From assembly GCA_041391425.1 (NCBI GenBank), contig JAWKNZ010000004.1, positions 1-64,000 of the forward strand: DNA of 64,000 nt, written 5' to 3'. This DNA is from JAWKNZ01 sp041391425. GTDB lineage: Bacteria > Bdellovibrionota_B > Oligoflexia > Oligoflexales > JAWKNZ01. Below the pieces are notes generated by a model. It was not told the DNA's origin. It did not search any database and saw nothing but the letters and a program-made list of their open reading frames with translations. Position 1 is the stretch's first letter. Each line of letters starts with the position of its first letter. This document shows, piece by piece, positions 60,699 to 64,000 of the stretch. The translations under genes were made by a program, and so were the position numbers.

Positions 60699-61067
60699 AT
60701 GACTTTTAGGGTTGGAGACGCAGTTTTTGCACGGCGTGGTGAGCCTGCTGTCGTAGTTGAAAGAGATAAGGTGCGCGATAGGCTGAGTGTTGATGCAAGT
60801 AAACAGGCTGTCGAAAAGAACCATCGCCATGGATATATTAATGGACTGCAGCAGCATGAACGCGATGAATTTCTTTCGGTTATGGATAAAATAGCTGAGA
60901 TTGAGGACCCCAAAGAAAAAATGGATGCACTGAATCAGAGAATTACTCAGGCGAAAAGCGATCCAAAGCAGCTTCATTTAATAAGCTATTTAGAATCAGA
61001 ATTGTTTCATGTGATGAATACATATGGAATTCATCCTAAACAATATACAATTTGGCAAAGAAGTTAA
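60699..61067 (+). CDS. Small protein of unknown family, tandem paralogue 1
   Basis: 122 residues. A ~35-residue KOW/SH3-like start (FRVGDAVFARRGEPAVVVERDK) is followed by helices (ERDEFLSVMDKIAEIEDPKEKMDALNQRI). It shares with the next gene the blocks H-x-H-(R)-Y/G-x-x-GL, ED-x4-K-x2-L, K-x-DPK, YL and P-x-QY. GGCGGGGGGAC precedes the ATG. Cytoplasmic; function unknown. Confidence 0.7.
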   Translation: MTFRVGDAVFARRGEPAVVVERDKVRDRLSVDASKQAVEKNHRHGYINGLQQHERDEFLSVMDKIAEIEDPKEKMDALNQRITQAKSDPKQLHLISYLESELFHVMNTYGIHPKQYTIWQRS

Positions 61068-61087
61068 TTTACTTCTGAGGAGGAAAT

Positions 61088-61471
61088 GTGGCTATGGCAA
61101 AAATTGGTGATTTGGTGCCTAAATCGGGGATGTATACAAACCCTGGAGTTGTTATAGAGAAAAAAGATAATGGGACTGTTGTTATCGATACCGAGCCGAT
61201 GATGGTCCATAAATATCATCGCTATACTAATACGACTGGGTTGAGCGAGTCTGAAAAGGTTAAATTTAACGAGATCTTAGATCAGATCTACCAAAAAGAA
61301 GATGATGTTGATAAGTTAAATGATATTCAGATATCTATCGATACTTTAAAAGTAGACCCGAAGAATAAAAATATTGTCCAATACCTTCGCAATCAACAAG
61401 CCACTCTTATTAGACAAGCGCGTAAGTTGCCAAGACAGTACAACTGGGATGAGACACATTTAAAGGTTTAA
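61088..61471 (+). CDS. Small protein of unknown family, tandem paralogue 2
   Basis: 127 residues, 20 bases after its paralogue. Start IGDLVPKSGMYTNPGVVIEKKD (SH3-like), then HKYHRYTNTTGLSESEKVKF and KVDPKNKNIVQYLRNQQATLIRQARKLPRQYNW. GAGGAGG lies 4 bases before GTG (61088) and 10 before the in-frame ATG (61094), so either could be the start. The pair forms an operon from duplication. Confidence 0.7.
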   Translation: MAMAKIGDLVPKSGMYTNPGVVIEKKDNGTVVIDTEPMMVHKYHRYTNTTGLSESEKVKFNEILDQIYQKEDDVDKLNDIQISIDTLKVDPKNKNIVQYLRNQQATLIRQARKLPRQYNWDETHLKV

Positions 61472-61504
61472 ATGTAATGGAATATATAATGAGCTTACTG
61501 TAGT

Positions 61505-62755
61505 TTAAGCCGGCAGTTTTTCTTCTTGAATAGATTTCAAGAGGTTTTTCGCTTTTTGATACTCTGGATCCTTAATTAGAGCTATTTTAATATAATCGCA
61601 TGCTAGCTCGGTATTTCCCCAGCGGTAATAGCACAGTGCTATGTTGTAAAATAGCAAAGGTCCTTTTTCTTGCTGTGGCAATACGTATTGAGCCTTTACA
61701 TAATGCTCTAGTGCTTCTGCATACTTTTTTTCTTTGACTAGTTCAATACCCATTAAATTGAATTTTTTTGCAATGCTATCGGCTTTTTGTGATCTGGCTA
61801 GGAATTTACGTGAATCATCTAAACTATCCTGCCGGAAGCGTATTTCGGCCATTCCATTTAGTGCTTTTGGTGAATATAAATCTCTAGTTAAGGCAGATGT
61901 AAAATAATGTTCTGCTTTTTCATCGTCATCAATTTCTAAATAAACTTCTCCCATAGCTGTGAGTCTGGATACGCTTGACTTATTAAATTCTTGCATTTTT
62001 TTCATTAGTGACAAGGCTTCTTCGGTGTGGCTATTGGTTCGTAGGTTATTGATCAAACTATTGTATGCTCGGTAATAGTTTGGATTTTTTTCAAGTGCTA
62101 ATTCTAGTAATTTGCGGCTTTTTCCTTTTTCTTCGCTAAATTCCATTAAGCAAGCTTTTGCTTCTAAATATCTAGCTGTTGTTTTATCGGTATTCTGATT
62201 ATTTAATTCTTCTAATGTATTGACTAAATTATTGTACTCATTCTTATTAAACGAAATTTTTAGGCCGTCAATGGCATTAAGAAGTTTATACCACCTTCGC
62301 TCGATATTATTTTCATTTACTGGAGTGGATATATACTCAATGAGCTCCTTTTCTGTAGACTTAAGCATTTTATCTATATTACGTAGTTGCAATACCTTGT
62401 TTATTTTTAATTCCGAAAAATAGACAACATCTTCTCGAGTGGGATTTGTAGATAGAACTATGATGCGTTCAGAAACATCAAAATATGGATCGATATCATT
62501 GATTTCTTCAATAATAGCACCTCCAGGCCGCATTTTGTCTTCCCAATGTACGATAATTTTGGGTGCAGCTTGAAAGCGTTGCCATGAAGCACGTATAGGC
62601 GTATAACTGGGTAATCTTAAAAAGTCAAAGTTCGGAATTTTATTAAGTGTTCTCTGTACAAACTCCCAAATCCATGTTTTTTGATCAACAAAAACGAGGC
62701 TCTCTTCACTGAAAGGTGTTTCATGCTGTTTTTTTGGAAGCGATGTGTTTGACAA
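61505..62755 (-). CDS. Pseudo-receiver plus TPR protein
   Basis: 416 residues from TTG. The N-terminal ~130 residues look like a degenerate response-regulator fold (LVFVDQKTWIWEFVQRTLNK, APKIIVHWEDK, RIIVLSTNPTREDVVYFSELKINKVLQL) in which the phosphorylation Asp is not obvious. The C-terminal ~240 residues are TPR repeats (NYYRAYNSLINNLRTNSHTEEALSLM, LEIDDDEKAEHYFTSALTRD, KYAEALEHYVKAQYVLPQQ). Probably a protein-interaction adaptor. Confidence 0.72.
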   Translation of the reverse strand: MSNTSLPKKQHETPFSEESLVFVDQKTWIWEFVQRTLNKIPNFDFLRLPSYTPIRASWQRFQAAPKIIVHWEDKMRPGGAIIEEINDIDPYFDVSERIIVLSTNPTREDVVYFSELKINKVLQLRNIDKMLKSTEKELIEYISTPVNENNIERRWYKLLNAIDGLKISFNKNEYNNLVNTLEELNNQNTDKTTARYLEAKACLMEFSEEKGKSRKLLELALEKNPNYYRAYNSLINNLRTNSHTEEALSLMKKMQEFNKSSVSRLTAMGEVYLEIDDDEKAEHYFTSALTRDLYSPKALNGMAEIRFRQDSLDDSRKFLARSQKADSIAKKFNLMGIELVKEKKYAEALEHYVKAQYVLPQQEKGPLLFYNIALCYYRWGNTELACDYIKIALIKDPEYQKAKNLLKSIQEEKLPA

Positions 62756-62903
62756 TGGTACGTCCGCTGTTATAGAAGTCTTATTTTATATGTATCCTTG
62801 ACCTTAGTACAACTTTATTTCGACAAGAAATAAAACTAACTTTAGAATTGATAGTCATGGTTAGGCGTATAAGACGTTGCATACGGCGTAAAGAGGTTCA
62901 CAA

Positions 62904-63851
62904 TTGGAAAAAAATACTTATAAACCTTGTTTGATTGTAGGGTTAGGTGCCGTTGGTGTTACGATAGCGGCTAGATTGCAAATTATGGGTATTCCGACAG
63001 TGTTTTGGGGGCGTTCTGGTAAATTGAATGATAGCTTCGATTTTAAGGGCTGGAATAAAAATTTACGGGTGGAACCAACTTGTGGAAAGCATAAGCCATT
63101 TGAATCTTCTGATGTCGCATTAGCTTTTATTTGTGTTAAAGCCTATGATTTAGAAAAATGTTTGCAAGATGTATGTGCACGGTTGGTTCCAGGTACTGTA
63201 GTTATTCCTGTTTCCAACGGTGCTGTCGATGATGTTTTAATGCGAAAGTCGGAGGAGTTTACGAATCTGCACTGGCGGCAAGGTCTTTGTGCTTTTGGAA
63301 CCAGCTCTATAATAAGGGGTAGTAGTAGCCATACCAGCTTAACTAATCTTGGTTATCAATTGACTTCTTCACAAAGTCAATGCATGTGGGGACCATTGAA
63401 TGGTATCGATAAAATTGAGGACATAGAGGTACAGCTTCTAGATTTAGATCAAAATATTTTTTTTCAATATAAAAATGACGTGACTCTTTTTATCCGTAGA
63501 AAATGGCTATATAACACTGTGATGAACACTCTGTGTGCAGTGCATGCTCATTAAAATAATGGCCGATTATTGGAGAATATGCATGAGCTGGAATCTGTGT
63601 ATGAAGAAAGTATAATGCTGTATAGTTATCTTTGGGGTGATTTGCCAGTCAGTAGAGAAAAAATGTGGGAGGATTTGCTTTGTTTTATTGGGATAACTGC
63701 TAGAAATGAGAATTCAATGGCTAGAGATGTAAGATTGCATAAGAGGACCGAATCGGAGTTTTTAGCTGGTCTCGCTGTTAGGTATGGAAGATTGCCACTT
63801 TTAAAAAAGCTACATGAAACAATTTGTAGCAGCACGATTAGGCGTGCTTAA
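62904..63851 (+). pseudogene. Ketopantoate reductase-like gene with internal TAA
   Basis: NADPH-binding start IVGLGAVGVTIAARLQIMGIPTVFWGRSG, then FICVKAYDLEKCL and VIPVSNGAVDD, as in PanE/ApbA. Lys-Asn region RRKWLYNTVMNTLCAVHAH is followed by TAA at 63552. The same frame then continues NNGRLLENMHELESVYEES to 63851 with the expected helical C-terminal domain. A single-base change (for example AAA or CAA) would restore a 315-residue enzyme. TTG start behind AAAGAGG. Confidence 0.75.
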
Positions 63852-64000
63852 AAGCTCTCATCTTCAAAACTTTCATTAAACTGATCCACGAGTTCGCTAT
63901 TCTTCTGATCTTCGGGAGTTGTTTCGTGGCTTCGCTCTTTATCTGTTTGATGGATTTGCCGTTCACAAACGCGAACGTTGTGAACAGCAGATTCGAAGGA
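63848..64000 (-). CDS. Partial gene (C-terminal end only)
   Basis: The minus-strand frame is open from the window edge to TAA at 63848, overlapping the tail of the reductase gene. The 50 visible residues are polar and acidic (SFESAVHNVRVCERQIHQTD ... ELVDQFNESFEDESF). No family recognised; the rest lies outside the window. Confidence 0.45.
   Translation of the reverse strand, partial: SFESAVHNVRVCERQIHQTDKERSHETTPEDQKNSELVDQFNESFEDESF

Noticed and set aside
60599..60977. Overlapping minus-strand frames opposite the small-protein pair
   Set aside because: Antisense shadows of the 60699 gene and its leader with no start signals.
1..64000. CRISPR array, rRNA operon or prophage
   Set aside because: No regularly spaced direct repeats, no rRNA motifs and no phage structural or integrase genes were seen on either strand.

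Overview
The window looks like a chromosomal segment of an AT-rich, flagellated, Gram-negative bacterium. A predatory or Bdellovibrionota/Oligoflexia-like lineage is my best guess. The reasons are late flagellar genes, lipoproteins and outer-membrane barrels, two TIGR02147-type regulators paired with secreted proteins, CHASE2 sensors, TPR proteins and type IV pilin-like proteins. The assignment is inferred from gene content only; no rRNA and no intact tRNA or tmRNA was found.

Layout. 1-6.5 kb: partial outer-membrane protein, flgE, fliS, fliD, a GNAT acetyltransferase and a short flagellin. 7.2-7.6 kb: bacteriohemerythrin. 7.9-16.0 kb: a six-gene minus-strand operon that I read as a ribosomally made, modified peptide (RiPP) cluster. 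In transcription order it holds an ABC exporter, a 42-residue precursor with four Trp-Arg-Asn motifs interleaved with Cys, a DUF692/MNIO iron enzyme, its partner protein, a radical-SAM/SPASM enzyme and an M16 zinc peptidase. 16-24 kb: DUF962 membrane protein, DUF4360 secreted protein, TIGR02147 regulator with a kelch/HExxH secreted protein, NlpC/P60 protein, two lipoproteins and an AstE/aspartoacylase-like enzyme. 24-35.6 kb: a second radical-SAM peptide locus. It has a QhpD/SCIFF-like maturase, two CHASE2 histidine kinases with complementary defects and a 54-residue Cys/Gly/Asp-rich peptide on the minus strand. Diverging from it are a secreted protein, an ABC-2 exporter and a CHASE2-SpoIIE phosphatase.

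35.6-42.6 kb: SRPBCC protein and a remnant of a second copy, lipoprotein, secreted protein with a TIGR02147-like regulator that seems to start at ATT, and an XPB-Bax1 helicase-nuclease pair. 42.7-46.8 kb: two small accessory segments bounded by three direct repeats resembling the tmRNA 3' end. One carries a HigBA-like toxin-antitoxin pair and an ars operon driven by a mer-type promoter; the other a DUF4258/HTH pair. They sit beside smpB. 46.8-64 kb: smpB, TPR metallopeptidase, glutaredoxin, Mrp/ApbC, gamma-carbonic anhydrase-like protein, rhodanese-like protein, three tandem pilin-like genes, a cyclase-7TM-GAF sensor, a TPR-barrel protein, rpoZ, a tandem pair of unknown small proteins, a pseudo-receiver/TPR protein, a ketopantoate reductase gene with an internal stop, and a partial gene.

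Repeats: a 179-bp palindromic MITE-like element occurs twice in opposite orientation with TA at both ends. Two copies of a CATGTAC-cored palindrome and a nested REP-like palindrome are also present. Three genes look broken by single changes: acr3 (T6 run), the TPR-barrel gene (T5 run) and panE (in-frame TAA). True mutation and sequencing error cannot be told apart here. The most interesting content is the hybrid MNIO/radical-SAM cluster and the split-kinase/peptide locus.
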